In this document: positions 52,308 to 63,161 of the stretch, piece after piece
Position numbering within the stretch: position 1 is the first letter of the stretch
Layout: each line of letters opens with the position of its first letter
DNA from: Nymphaea colorata
Lineage: Eukaryota > Streptophyta > Magnoliopsida > Nymphaeales > Nymphaeaceae
Reading direction: 5' to 3'
Assembly (NCBI RefSeq): GCF_008831285.2
Contig: NC_045139.1
Coordinates: forward strand, 17,776,354-17,840,353
DNA: 64,000 bases
The notes under the pieces: model-generated
Told to the model about the DNA's origin: nothing
Database searches by the model: none
The model's input: only the letters and a program-made list of their open reading frames with translations
Made by a program: the position numbers and the translations under genes

Positions 52308-55215
52308 TCAGTAGACATATCCCTTCACAAACATGCCTTGCTTAGACTCCTCGGTCTCTCCTTCACCAGTGTATTTTCCAAGCTGGGCAAGAGAGTTGGC
52401 CTTGGCTCTGAGGAGCAGTGCATCCTGTGCAGCCTTCACATTCTCGGGTCGCCCACCCCAGGTCTTGAGGCAAGTGTTCTGGAGAGCTCTCGCATATGAG
52501 AAGGAGACGTGCCATGGGTTCGAGCCCTGGTTCATGGCGTTCAGGTTGAGGGTAGCCTCCACTTCAGATTGTCCTCCAGACAAGAACTGCAAGTTCAAAG
52601 GCAGACACACATGATGAAATCATACCATGATCTATGGAAGATATTCTTCTCACTTTATGCAAACATCTGCTCCCATTATTAAGTATATGACATTATTGCC
52701 TCTGATGCTCCCAGGAAAAGCACTATACAGATTTCACATATCGCAAAAAGAGTAAGGATGAGATCATGACCCACGGATTCTCAGAAGGATCCATGTGAAT
52801 TTGTTCTCATAATGACCCCCGTTCAAAATTGGCAGCAAAAATATAACAGGGATGAGATGATGGTACCATGATGCCGGGGACGGCAGGTGGAATCCGGCGG
52901 TGCAGGAGCTTCAGGGTGTATTCAGCAACTTGCTCAGGGGTAGCCCTCTCTTTGCATTCTGCTCCAGGGGTGACCATGCTGGGCTTCAAAAGGATACCTT
53001 CAAACATGACATTGTTCTCGGCCAAGTAGAAGAACACCTCAGCCCACACTTTCTGGGCCACCTCGAAGGTCCTGTCGATTCCATGATCACCATCCAACAA
53101 GATCTCAGGCTCCACAATAGGAACCAAACCATTGTCCTGTGCATAAATTCCATTGTCAGTAGCAGCAAAGTTGGCTGAACTACAAAAAGTGGCAAATATT
53201 TTTCAAGCAAAAACGTCTTTTAGGAAAATCATACTTGCGAAATCGCGGCATAGCGGGCGAGACCCCAGGCAGCCTCCTTCACAGCAAGAGCAGATGGACC
53301 ATTTGGAATGCTCACAACAGTACGCCTGTTTGAGTAACGGGAATAGAAGTTCAGTTCTCAAAGGGACCGAAACCGTATTTCTCCAAGGAAATTTCCATGG
53401 ACAAAGCAAGCCAACACATGAAGGCTTGCGTAAATTTACCATTTGGCAAAGCGAGCACCCTGCTGGTAGTAGGCTGCAGACCGTGAGGCAAGACCATCAA
53501 GACCTTGGCACCACGACTCATCATTGGATCCAGCAAGGGGCACCAGACCCTGCATCGCAGAACACAGAAAAGATCATGCATCAAATATGTCGACACATGT
53601 GGTACATACATGGTGATCATGGCATCAGAGTTGCAGCAGGGAAGTGTTGGTCGAGAGACTGATTGGTCTTACCTTGTCGACCTTGATACCAGGGACGATG
53701 TTCTGGGAGACCAGGACGTCGACCATCTTTTTGCCATCGGTAGTGGACTGGTAGAGGGTCTCCTCGAAGAGGATGGCGCCGGAGACGTAGTTGCCGAGGC
53801 CGGGTGCCGAGACGAGAAGGGTGCGGTAGGCCTGGCGGTTGGCCTCCGTGTTCTCCAGCCCGATGGAAGCCAGCCTCTTGCCGCATGTGGCGTTCGACTC
53901 GTCCATTGCCAGAATTCCCCTGCCCGGAGATGCAACAGTTTTCTGCACATCGCATATGACATTACGTACCACAGTGGGTCACCCTCGTTTTCACATCAAT
54001 TCATTATTCGGATCTGTTAAAGCAAACACGGTCCAAGTGCCGAACCGAGCATGAAAACTTGCAAGGATCTGAGCCGTTTAAGAGTAAATATCTGATTTTG
54101 ACCTCGTTGGATCCCGGTTCAGTTTCACAAAAAATCAAATACGAGTTCAAACCTGAACTCAAATTTGGTTAGGTTGGATCCAAATATATTGCACTCGGCG
54201 AATCCCGAGTCATACACAAATATGACCCGTTCACATTCCTAAAGCAGGGGTTTAAGGCATATTCCATGGAGATTAAGAGACGAACTTAGGTGTAAAACTC
54301 AGTTTGATCATCGTCCTCAACTTCAGACTTAATTACGGGGATTTTTTATTGTTCAGGTTTTAGACCATCGCCAACCTTGGCGATCCGCATATAGAATCAT
54401 AGATCCAATTAAAATGACATAGTTTTTAAGAGTGTAGTGTAGTTGGTCGGTTTGGGGGATGCACCAATGACTGTGTTCAGTCTCATAATGCTGCTCTTTT
54501 AAATTGTAAACTGTGGCATTTAAATTGAAAGGTGTATCGGATCCTACACAACCTTGTAACTTGTAACCTGAGATAACCTTTATTCTCTGAGAGCATAAGA
54601 AAAAAGAGGTGGCTTTCGCCTGTTGCATGTCACTAATTAAGATGACATAACTCAACTCCCAGAACAAGCTCTCTGACCCGGAGGGTTAGAAAGAGTGAGA
54701 ACTGAATTTCATAAACTGCGTATGATCTACAGAGTCCGACTCAGATACTTTAGCTGGATATCTTTCTTCACCGAACCTGATTGGTACTAACTATTAGTGT
54801 CGTATTCAACTTATTGCTCAAGCAGTCCAACATCCAAGTACTGTAACAAGAATAAGCAAGAAAGAACTCAAAAAATTGAAGTTCACACTTCCAGGTCATC
54901 TTAGGGAAGAGAGAAATTTTTGCGCCAAAATTTGTAATCTCAAACTTGGGCAGTTAAGAACTAGAGTTGGAAAGTATTGAGAACCAGAGAGAGAGAGAGA
55001 GAGAGAGAGAGGGAGTTGCAGCGAATCATTCGTATACGTACCGCAGTCTTGACGAGTTCATCGGCGTAGGAGCCGGCCCGGACGACGAGTGCTGAAGGGG
55101 AGGTCGACGAGTTGATCTTGAAGCTGGCTGTGGAGGAGGAGCGAAGAGACTGCCCCTTCAAGAACTCGGATTTGTCGATCACCAGGGAGGACTTTAGCAG
55201 AGTTGCAGACGCCAT
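52308..55215 (-). CDS. FBA: Plastid class I fructose-bisphosphate aldolase (397 aa, 6 exons)
   Basis: Exons in reading order: 55215-55042, 53942-53673, 53549-53440, 53325-53235, 53136-52867, 52586-52308. Phases join and length equals plastid FBA proteins (about 398 aa). The first ~46 residues are Ser/Ala/Lys-rich with few acids and end at [15 protein letters not shown], typical of a chloroplast transit peptide before the mature start. The catalytic core is intact: [15 protein letters not shown], the Schiff-base lysine Lys266 in [30 protein letters not shown], and a C-terminal GYVY ending in the catalytic Tyr397. It cleaves or condenses fructose-1,6-bisphosphate, and sedoheptulose-1,7-bisphosphate, in the Calvin-Benson cycle and starch synthesis (family knowledge). 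The first intron (1.1 kb) begins with a GA microsatellite. Confidence 0.97.
54986..55012. repeat. (GA)n microsatellite at the start of aldolase intron 1
   Basis: About 13 GA units, 30 bases inside the first intron on the minus strand (CT-rich in the transcript). CT-rich tracts near first introns are frequent in plant genes. Confidence 0.9.
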
Positions 55216-55313
55216 TGCCTCCTCCCTTACTCTCTTCCTCTCGTAAGAAGGCGACTAGCTATACTCGCCTCCTTTTGTGCTTCCCTGGAGTTGCAGTAGC
55301 GCACCTTTTCTTG

Positions 55314-55321
55314 CTATATAC
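55314..55321 (-). promoter_or_regulatory. TATA-like box of the aldolase gene
   Basis: On the minus strand GTATATAG lies about 100 bp upstream of the ATG at 55215. Spacing allows a leader of roughly 70 nt. Inferred core promoter. Confidence 0.5.
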
Positions 55322-55390
55322 TTGTAAAAGGATAGCTCATGCTTCAAGGCTGTCGCTTTTGAGGCTCATATTATCCTGCCAATCTCCTCT

Positions 55391-55452
55391 TGACACGTCA
55401 GCCATGATGGACACGTGGTAGCATCATGGAGGGCTGAGACAAGATTACGTGT
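55391..55452 (-). promoter_or_regulatory. Cluster of three ACGT-core elements upstream of aldolase
   Basis: Three ACGT cores occur within about 60 bp: GACACGTCAGC (55392-55402), a perfect G-box CACGTG (55412-55417) and TTACGTGTG (55445-55453). They sit about 175-240 bp upstream of the aldolase start. G-boxes are bound by bZIP and bHLH factors such as HY5 and PIFs and are typical of photosynthesis gene promoters (established knowledge). Occupancy is inference. Confidence 0.5.
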
Positions 55453-55459
55453 GAGTGGT

Positions 55460-58300
55460 AATCTCCTCGTCTGGACCTTACAAAATGAGAGGCATTAATA
55501 AAAGTGGTTTTGAGAGAAAAAAAGGGAAAAGAACCAGTTCTTCTTGCTTTTGGAATGAAGCGGCCCATGGTGCCGTTAATTGTGAGCCACTAATTGGGAA
55601 TGAATGGTTGTGATTGATGAAAGAGAAGGGCGAGGCATTGCCCATGAAAAAGAAAAACGACTTCTTGACACAAGTGGTGAGTTTTAAAATCAAGTCCTGG
55701 CATCTGCTTGTCCATATTCTGCTCAAGTGGCAGCGTAGGAAAAAGACATTCAACTCTACGGTGTTCTCATTGTCAAGTGAGACCAACTTCAACCAGAACT
55801 TCCTGGTTCCCGTAGCGCAGGTAGTATGATGCGAGTAGGGAAGGCTGTTTGAAGTGAAGATCTCCTGCAAGTCTTATCTCTGCTATGCACTCTTAACCTT
55901 ATCATGGTGTTGTACTTGTAAATCATGGTGATTGTACTGCTAATTAAGTTGGTTTGATCTTTGCTGGGTTATTCATCATGCATTTAGCTTCTCCTACTTC
56001 TGGTTGCCACTGTGGCAGAAAATGAACTGTATTAACTTTTATCTTCTTTGCTTTTTCTTATTCACAACCGACCCAAATCTTTATTCGATTGTGACTAGAG
56101 TAGAGATGCATCTAAGATAACAAGCTCTTTGAATCACAATCTCTTTCCACTTAGATTTTAAACTGTCTAGTCCTTTGGTCCAGATGATATGGCTGCTGCT
56201 GTTTGATGCCTTTGAGCTTAAGGAAGCAACTGGACACCAAGGATCTCCCTTTTGCTTATTTCGAGAAAAATTGGACTTGAAAAATAATAGTTGGAATGCC
56301 CATGGCCAACCATATCCTATCCTCCTCATTTAAGGATGTTGGGTGGAGATTCAATCTGGGCCCATCCCCACGGTAATGGATGGATCATGCCCACAGACTG
56401 CAGTACGTAGCACTGCCATGTTAGGTTTCTAAAACACTACAGCTCTCCACCTTTCATGCTGCATTCTGAATAGGGACATGTTACTCATGACTCCGAATCC
56501 TGCAGGATCTACAGAAGAATATGACTAAATTAGATTCAGTGAGCAATCCTGCGGTATCTAAGCCGAACATAAAATACATGCAGCAGAAGGAGACCACACC
56601 CAAATTAAAATTAAGTATGACGCTCTTAATGTAAAGAACTGCCATAGACTGTATATGTGTTTGCTAAAGAACGGCATCGCCCAAGCCGGCGCGACCCTCT
56701 TAAATGTAAAGAAATGCAATACATCATACAACTATTCTGTACTTTTCTATTTAACTCTATAAAACTTGGACCTTCCAAATGCTTGGTTTCATATGAATGA
56801 GCTTTGAATCAATATCATAGTCTGCCCTCTATGTTCACAAAAAATCCATTGGATTCAAAAAACAAAAGATTAGCCTCAATTTGCGAAATCCTGACAACCT
56901 TCACAAGGGTAGGTGGGGTGAGGTTATCTTAACCAAGGTTCTGCGTCGAGGTTTGAAGCTGCACGCAACATACAGTTGAAACCCGCCGTGGATATGAAAT
57001 TCTAAAATAATCTGGGAAAACCATTGCAGGCCACTCATCTGAAGACCACAAGATTCCAAGGAAGTTGCTCTCATATTCCAATTTTGTTTCTCTGCCAGTA
57101 AATAATCTTGAGGTAGAGGAGCAGATGGTTCAATGATGCATAGTTTTTCATTATGCCAACCAGTAAATTCAGTGTCATACGAAATACATATAATATGTGT
57201 GGTGTTCTCTAAGACACGAAGCAACCTGCAACTGACTCATTCTCCTAGAATGGCGAACCAGTTCAATTGAGATCCAGGAAAAAGCTGGTTGACTATGTAC
57301 ATGTGACCTCTAATTGAAGTCCTAATGTCCTTTGGTTGATCGATTTGACAACGTACCGTCAAATCGATTTTTGAGCAATATTTCTCTTTTAGTGTACATT
57401 CATGTTTTCTAATTCATTAAAATTTGACATTTTGATCATTATCAAATTTTGAAGGATATACCAACCGAAGCTTCACTCACTTGATAAATCACTCTTACCT
57501 GCAAGTTCTGTTTCTATTGTGCAGTAATTGTTTGTCCCTGTCCTGCAAGTTCTGTTTCTATTGTGCAGTAATTGTTTGTCCCTCTGTGGTTTTTGACATG
57601 ATATTACTGGTAGGGCAATTCTCCTTACTGGTTAAGAGAGAAGTTGTGGTTATGAGGATACCAATGGTCTACTAAGGACAATGAACATGAACATATTATC
57701 CCACATAGGGCTGGAATATAATCAGAAGTAAGCCATGAACAAGGATGGATTTCAAAGAGAACCTTTCTTCTTTTGCAAGCGTGATTCAGGGATCACTTGA
57801 ATCACTAGGACCAATTTGAGTCAACTTTTAAAAACAAATAGGATTGACAACGCTCTTCCGTGAGCTCGACGTGAGATAGACTAAATAATGGACTAGGGGA
57901 TCATATCTTGAGGAAGGTAACATGAACCTTGTTCTCTATAGCCCGTCAGAACATTCATTTCCTACCCAAAGAAGTTCACCAGCAATACGAGTTACTTTGC
58001 CTTGCATTTGAACAAAAGTTTCCTCTTCTTGATCCACAACTAATAAGAAGCTCGGAGCACAACTTTAAAAAAGTCTTTCGACTTCTTTAGTGGCATAATT
58101 AATTCCAGAAAATGCTAGACAAATGAGAAATGCATTTCTAAAATGTCATTTAACTCATTTCCTTCATGATATTGTGCATTACCTATACTCCGGTTCATAT
58201 TTATAATACATTGCACGCTGTGCAAGTCGAAAATGCGAATCTACAACCTGGCTAGGTCTTTAGCTTTTCATGGAACTTGTTTAGAAAAGAAAAGGTCTTC
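55460..58300. other. Intergenic region between aldolase and BURP copy 1
   Basis: No coding exon supported. AT-rich unique-looking DNA apart from a 44-bp tandem repeat at 57498-57583. Short open frames have no family resemblance. Confidence 0.6.
57498..57583. repeat. Two-copy 44-bp tandem repeat
   Basis: CCTGCAAGTTCTGTTTCTAT at 57498 recurs at 57542 and the repeat continues identically through TTGTTTGTCCCT. The copies are nearly identical, so this is recent. Confidence 0.92.
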
Positions 58301-58537
58301 CAAGGAAAAAACTTTGCAATTGCCCTTCACTTTCCTCGAAGAAGAGAAGAGAAAAAGGAAAAAGAAAAAGGCTGGTATTAACTACAAGCAAGCAGGACTT
58401 ATCGCAATTAAACTACCCCCATGCTCGAGCATCTTCCTTCAGATTTACATCTTAGCTAAACCGAAACTTGAGGACATACACATACAACAGGAAATTAAAG
58501 ATACGGCAGTACAATCCAGATACTAGGCTCATCATTG

Positions 58538-58540
<3 letters not shown>

Positions 58541-58573
<33 letters not shown>
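58541..58573. repeat. (AC)n microsatellite in the 3' flank of BURP copy 1
   Basis: About 16 AC units. The corresponding site in the duplicate at 63376-63388 has only a short CACACATACAC, so the array expanded in copy 1 or contracted in copy 2 after duplication. Confidence 0.92.
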
Positions 58574-58575
<2 letters not shown>

Positions 58576-58639
58576 GCGCAAAGAAAGCTTATTGGCAGCA
58601 AAAAAACAAAGGGGATTATGCCACCTGCATGGGGATATC

Positions 58640-61447
58640 TTAAGAAGCAGAGTTGGGAACAAACGCAAAGTGACCATGAGAAAGGAAGTGGCAAGCAGGA
58701 GTTCCTGGCTTGGTTCCTAGTACCAGCATAGAGGCATGGTTCGGGTTCCACGAAGAGGTGTCGGTGTGGCACACTGCCCCTGCACTCACTCTGATGCCAT
58801 CTTCCTCAGCAACCAATGGAACAATGTAAGATTTGGTGTTGATGGTCATGTGGCAGTGAAACACTGCATAGGGATATGACTGAATGTGGCACACCACTGC
58901 TTGTGAGGAGCGCAGTTCAACCACACCAGGTTGAACTGTGTACACTCTGCTTTTGGGCTCTCTTTCTTCCTTGTTCACAAATGAGTAGGTTAGCAACTGA
59001 AGATCATTTGTTTTGAGCTGTGACACCGCAAAGTCGACCATGGATTCCAAGGATGTAGCGCAGTATCTAGTCTCGCCCTTATTCGCTTCCATCTCGCAAT
59101 CCTCGAGCGTGTGCTTCATTATCGATGCATCGGCTGAGTTGGGATCCAGGGAGAAGCGTATCAGGATGTCAGCAAGCTTGGAAGAGGAGAAGGGGAAGCC
59201 CTGTGCTTCTCTGCGAGGCAGCAGGGTTGGCCAGCCGCTGGTCAAATGCACCTTCTTCACAAAGTCCAGCTTTTTGGTCTTGCTGCCTGGCTTTAAGTTG
59301 TTTTTCAAGAAGAAAAAATTGGTCTCACTGTTTCCCTCTAGCTGATCTAGTGTTGTTCCACGTTTGTACGCATCGTAATCACCACCAGTACATCCACGAC
59401 TACGCAAGATACCAAAGTACTTCCTCTGGGAAGGATCATCCATGTCTGAGTGCAACATTTATTTCAAAAAAAGTATGAGGTGATTGTAAAGAACAATTAT
59501 TGTTGCATAAAGACACAAGAATGCATGAAACCATTTTTTATTCGCTTTGAACAGTTTCAAATAATATTGGCATATAAGAAAGGCCAGGAATGTCAATTGG
59601 ATCTCGACCAAGTCCAAGCCCGATTTTATCTGTAGAAGAAAAATTAGAACATTGATTGCATCTGGGTAGGGAAAGAATTTTTAAGGACATTGAATCAAGC
59701 CAAGATGCATTGCAGGATCTATGCGGGTGGCTAGTATTTTCGATGGATTTTTTTTTTTTTCGTCCCAGCATTGTTTTTACTCTGTGGTAGGATTAAGCTA
59801 ACAGTACTTCAATAGAAGGAGTGATTTTTGAAGATTGGAACAGGTACTCATGTACCAACAGCGCAGGCATATTTTTGCTTACTGGTAATATGAGAAAATG
59901 ATGTATTCAGAAAAAAACAAGATTTCTTTTTTCCCCACTTTTCTGAATCACCTTTTGGCAAGAAGGCATGGAGAGACGTGGGAATGGGGGTTCTGGGCAA
60001 CAGTTTATTCCAGTAGCCCACGGGACTCACCTCCGTGCTGCTGCTGCTGCTCGCACCTACAAGCTGCAAATTTAGAAAAGGATAAAGCGATCAGAATTTT
60101 TTTGGATGTCGACATGAACCTGGTCCCATCATCAGTGGAACAAGCCCACTAAGCTCACTGCTGATCTGGGGTAGCCCAGCAAATAATATGCCACTATAGA
60201 AAAAAAAAAAATACTGAAACATGAGTAGCTATGCAATAATACACACATTGTTGCCTTTACGCACAATAGTATATTTAATTCTTGCTGTAATGGTCAAAAT
60301 TTGTCACTACAATTTCTATCCATGTTTTATCAAACAGAGTGAAACGTTACCGCAGATAGATATCTATGCAAATCACATACGAAAGAACTTGTCTGGTCCA
60401 CGGGTTTTCGTCTCTCTATGGCGTCCAAACGCCCCCCTAAATGGTTGATCAAAAGAAAATTTGCCGGCCATGCAATGCCTCCCCTTTAGTAGGCAGAATT
60501 CTCACAGGCCCCTCTTTGGTCTTGCGTCAAGGTGGACTGCCACAGTTAAGAGGGCATTCGTTTAACGTGGGGACAGTGAGATCGTGGGATGTTAATTCCC
60601 AAGAGTTCAGATCCTTGGTTTTCAATAAATAACTCAACTACTCGACTTGAAAGGGACGTGAAATTGTACTCATGTTTTTATTCCACGTCCTCATGTGTTT
60701 ATTCCACGAACCTATGGGGTGAATAATGAAATCATCAAACATTCAGTTTGCCAGAACAACTAATTCGAAGTGAACCAAGTACCAAACCCCAAAATATAAG
60801 ATTCAAAATAATCAAACACCCCATTATAGTTTTTGTAATTATAGTTTTTATACTTATAGTATTATATCAACCTAGTCACTTGTACGAACAGTCTTCCATT
60901 AGGCCTTCATGCACTCTACACTCTAATTGATGGGCGTAATATAATTGATAGTAGTACGACACCCTAGTTGATAGGTATACCATACGTCCATCGAAGCAAT
61001 GCTCCCAAAGGTGAAAGAAAAGGGGGAAGGCTTTCAAAGACATGGAAAGAGAGAGTCCTTTCGTTAAAAGGAAATGGAAAGAATGGCTACGGCAAGGCCT
61101 CAAGTGAGATGGCGATGCTATTTCTATTTGATTTCATGTTAGAAAGGCATCGCTAGCAGTTTGACGGGTGTGGTGCAACTGGTTGGGTTAGTGATTGGTA
61201 GGCGGCTAAACACTTATCCAAAATTTCTGCACACACTCTTTATGAAAGCCAACATATGCTAGAACCCGAAGGCAGGGGAATGGTTTTGGGGGTTTCATGC
61301 CCCAAGTGGGCTATCAAGTCTCTCAGCTGGAGTTGGTTTCCTCAAAGTAAAATAAAAAGGAAATGGCATGGCTAAGCAATAGAAGGGAAAGAGATTTACC
61401 ATAAGAGCAGAGAGGAACAACAAGAAGAAGGGGAAGAAATTTGCCAT
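58640..61447 (-). CDS. BURP-domain secreted protein, copy 1 (321 aa, 3 exons)
   Basis: Exons in reading order: 61447-61400, 60063-59952, 59445-58640; phases join through a split Asp codon. Exon 1 encodes the signal peptide MANFFPFFLLFLSALM. Exon 2 holds the conserved YWNKLLPRTPIPTSLHAFLP motif of plant BURP proteins. Exon 3 is the BURP domain, opening NFFFLKNNLKPGSK and carrying four CH pairs at residues 239, 251, 279 and 305. There is no long repeat segment between the pro-region and BURP domain, so it is a short BURP type, nearer BNM2/USP than PG1beta. CH spacings are 10, 26 and 24; the last is one residue short of the usual 25-26. BURP proteins are secreted or vacuolar; some act in cell walls or stress responses and some are peptide cyclases. 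This protein's role cannot be assigned. Confidence 0.93.
61168..61215 (+). mobile_element. Head fragment of the SINE-like family
   Basis: CAACTGGTTGGGTTAGTGAT followed by TGGTAGGCGGCTAAAC matches, with a few changes, AGATGGTTGGGTTGGTGGTT and TGGTGGGCTGCTAAAA of the element at 19555-19722 (read on its minus strand). The B-box half is absent. It lies in intron 1 of BURP copy 1. Confidence 0.4.
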
Positions 61448-61536
61448 GGTAGTAGTAGCTAGAGTGAAGAAGGGCTTTGAAAGGGGAGAAGTATCTCAAT
61501 TTCCTTCCCACTTTGCCGGAAGAGGGAGTCATAATC

Positions 61537-61544
61537 TATTTATA
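61537..61544 (-). promoter_or_regulatory. TATA box of BURP copy 1
   Basis: On the minus strand a perfect TATAAATA lies 90 bp upstream of the ATG at 61447. Sequence and spacing make it a strong core promoter candidate and support the exon 1 assignment. Confidence 0.7.
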
Positions 61545-61559
61545 AGCCCTAGCTACTTG

Positions 61560-63160
61560 CTGTGCGGAACCGCTAGAGAGAGAGTGGTGCCATTATCGGC
61601 CAAAGGTTGTGGAAAGGAGAAATTGGAATTGTCTTTCTCTTTGGTTGTATGGTTCTCCTTTCTCTATGCCCCTCAGCTTCCCTCTTTTCATGTATGATTT
61701 ATGTGTTGGCAGAGGTAGGGTCTCACTCCCTTGTTCTCTTCCAATAATTAGCGCTTCTTCTTTTGTCCATTAGCTTTCGGAAGGTTGGACCGGGATCATG
61801 GGCTGATGTATAGCGAAAAATTCGTTTCGAGCCCTCTGTGCAATTATTTTGCATGTTTTGACTTTCTTTCCTTTCTTGAGGGTAGGTGGGTGGATTAGTT
61901 CTAAAATTGATGAGAAAGTACTGAATATGTGCCATAGAATTGATGGATCACAGATACTGAAAAAGTCTCACAGAATGATACAAGCATAAACAAGGCCAAG
62001 CTAAAGGAACATCTAGCTCCGATTGAGGCAGAGAAGGAAAATCTTGAAAAAAGAAAGTCATGCAATTGGAAAGTGATCTGGACAAATCAACCTTACGGAT
62101 CTAAAACCTAGAAGAACAAGAGCTAAAAGCGATCACTGAGAAGCGTCCTCAATACGAGGGTCTTTCCAACACAAGGGAAAATAGATGCCTTGATTCCTGA
62201 CCGTATGTCGGGCGGGGATGATTGACCCGTATGACCGTCTTAATTGAACAAAACGAAGCATTGATTCTTAACAAGTCAAGCACATACATATGTATATGGT
62301 TTTGCAAGAAATACACAGAAATGCCATAAATATCTGTTTGTCATATTCAGCTGTGATATTCAACAAGAGAGAGAGACAGAAATTTCATCGATAATGTAAA
62401 AGGACGGAAGTTTCATATGTTATACAGAGTTTGTCCCACGGGGATCACAGAAAAAGAAACGGGATTTTCAGTTTACAAAGGTACTATAAAAAATATTTGC
62501 AGTGTGAGGTCGATGCTTACGCATAGCAGGAACAATAGACACTATACAACCACTATAAATCAAAAAACAAAGAGAAAAACGCCTCTGTTGCAGGTTGTGA
62601 AGGCCAATGACGAACTGTTTCCTTTTAATGGCTGACCTCTTTCATGGGCTACAAGTTACAGGGAAAAGCTGCCACCCTTATCATAACGTGGACAGCACTT
62701 CAACTTTCTATCTCTCCAGATCGCCAAGTTAATTACATTCTTCTGTTGGAAAGTGTAAGCCTCCTGCTAACGTGACTGATTACAGAGAAAGGATAATCAG
62801 AGAAAGGAACACCCTTCCCAAGCCCTAACTCACAAACACCAGTCCCTAAAGTCTTTCCTTCATAGAAGGTAAAACGCTGAATATTCGTAATGTTTTTCCA
62901 CTCAGGTCCTTCGATCAGGTGTCACGTTATTGCACACACTTTATGAAATTACACCTTCAGAGGTTAATTTTGAAAGCTTTTCTGGAAAAACTAGTTAAGT
63001 GGACTTCAACATCATAGACCAAAATTTAGAAACCGAAGATTCTTGAATCGCTTTATTCATTTACTAGATGGCATAAACCCCAGTTTCTTGTCATCCAATT
63101 GGATGGCAAAACAAGGTCTTGCCACTCGTTTGAGGGTGGCATCCAAACACAGCCTTACGC
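61560..63160. other. Spacer between the two BURP copies
   Basis: Contains the upstream region of copy 1 and, from about 63162, the duplicated 3' flank of copy 2. No other coding exon seen; open frames here are short and unrelated to any family I recognise. Confidence 0.6.
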
Positions 63161-63161
63161 G

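Noticed and set aside
53153..54020. Plus-strand frames of up to 171 codons across the aldolase gene
   Set aside because: Antisense to conserved aldolase exons 2-4; the minus-strand protein accounts for the openness.
59013..59478. Plus-strand frames over BURP copy 1
   Set aside because: Antisense to the BURP exon, with no independent support.
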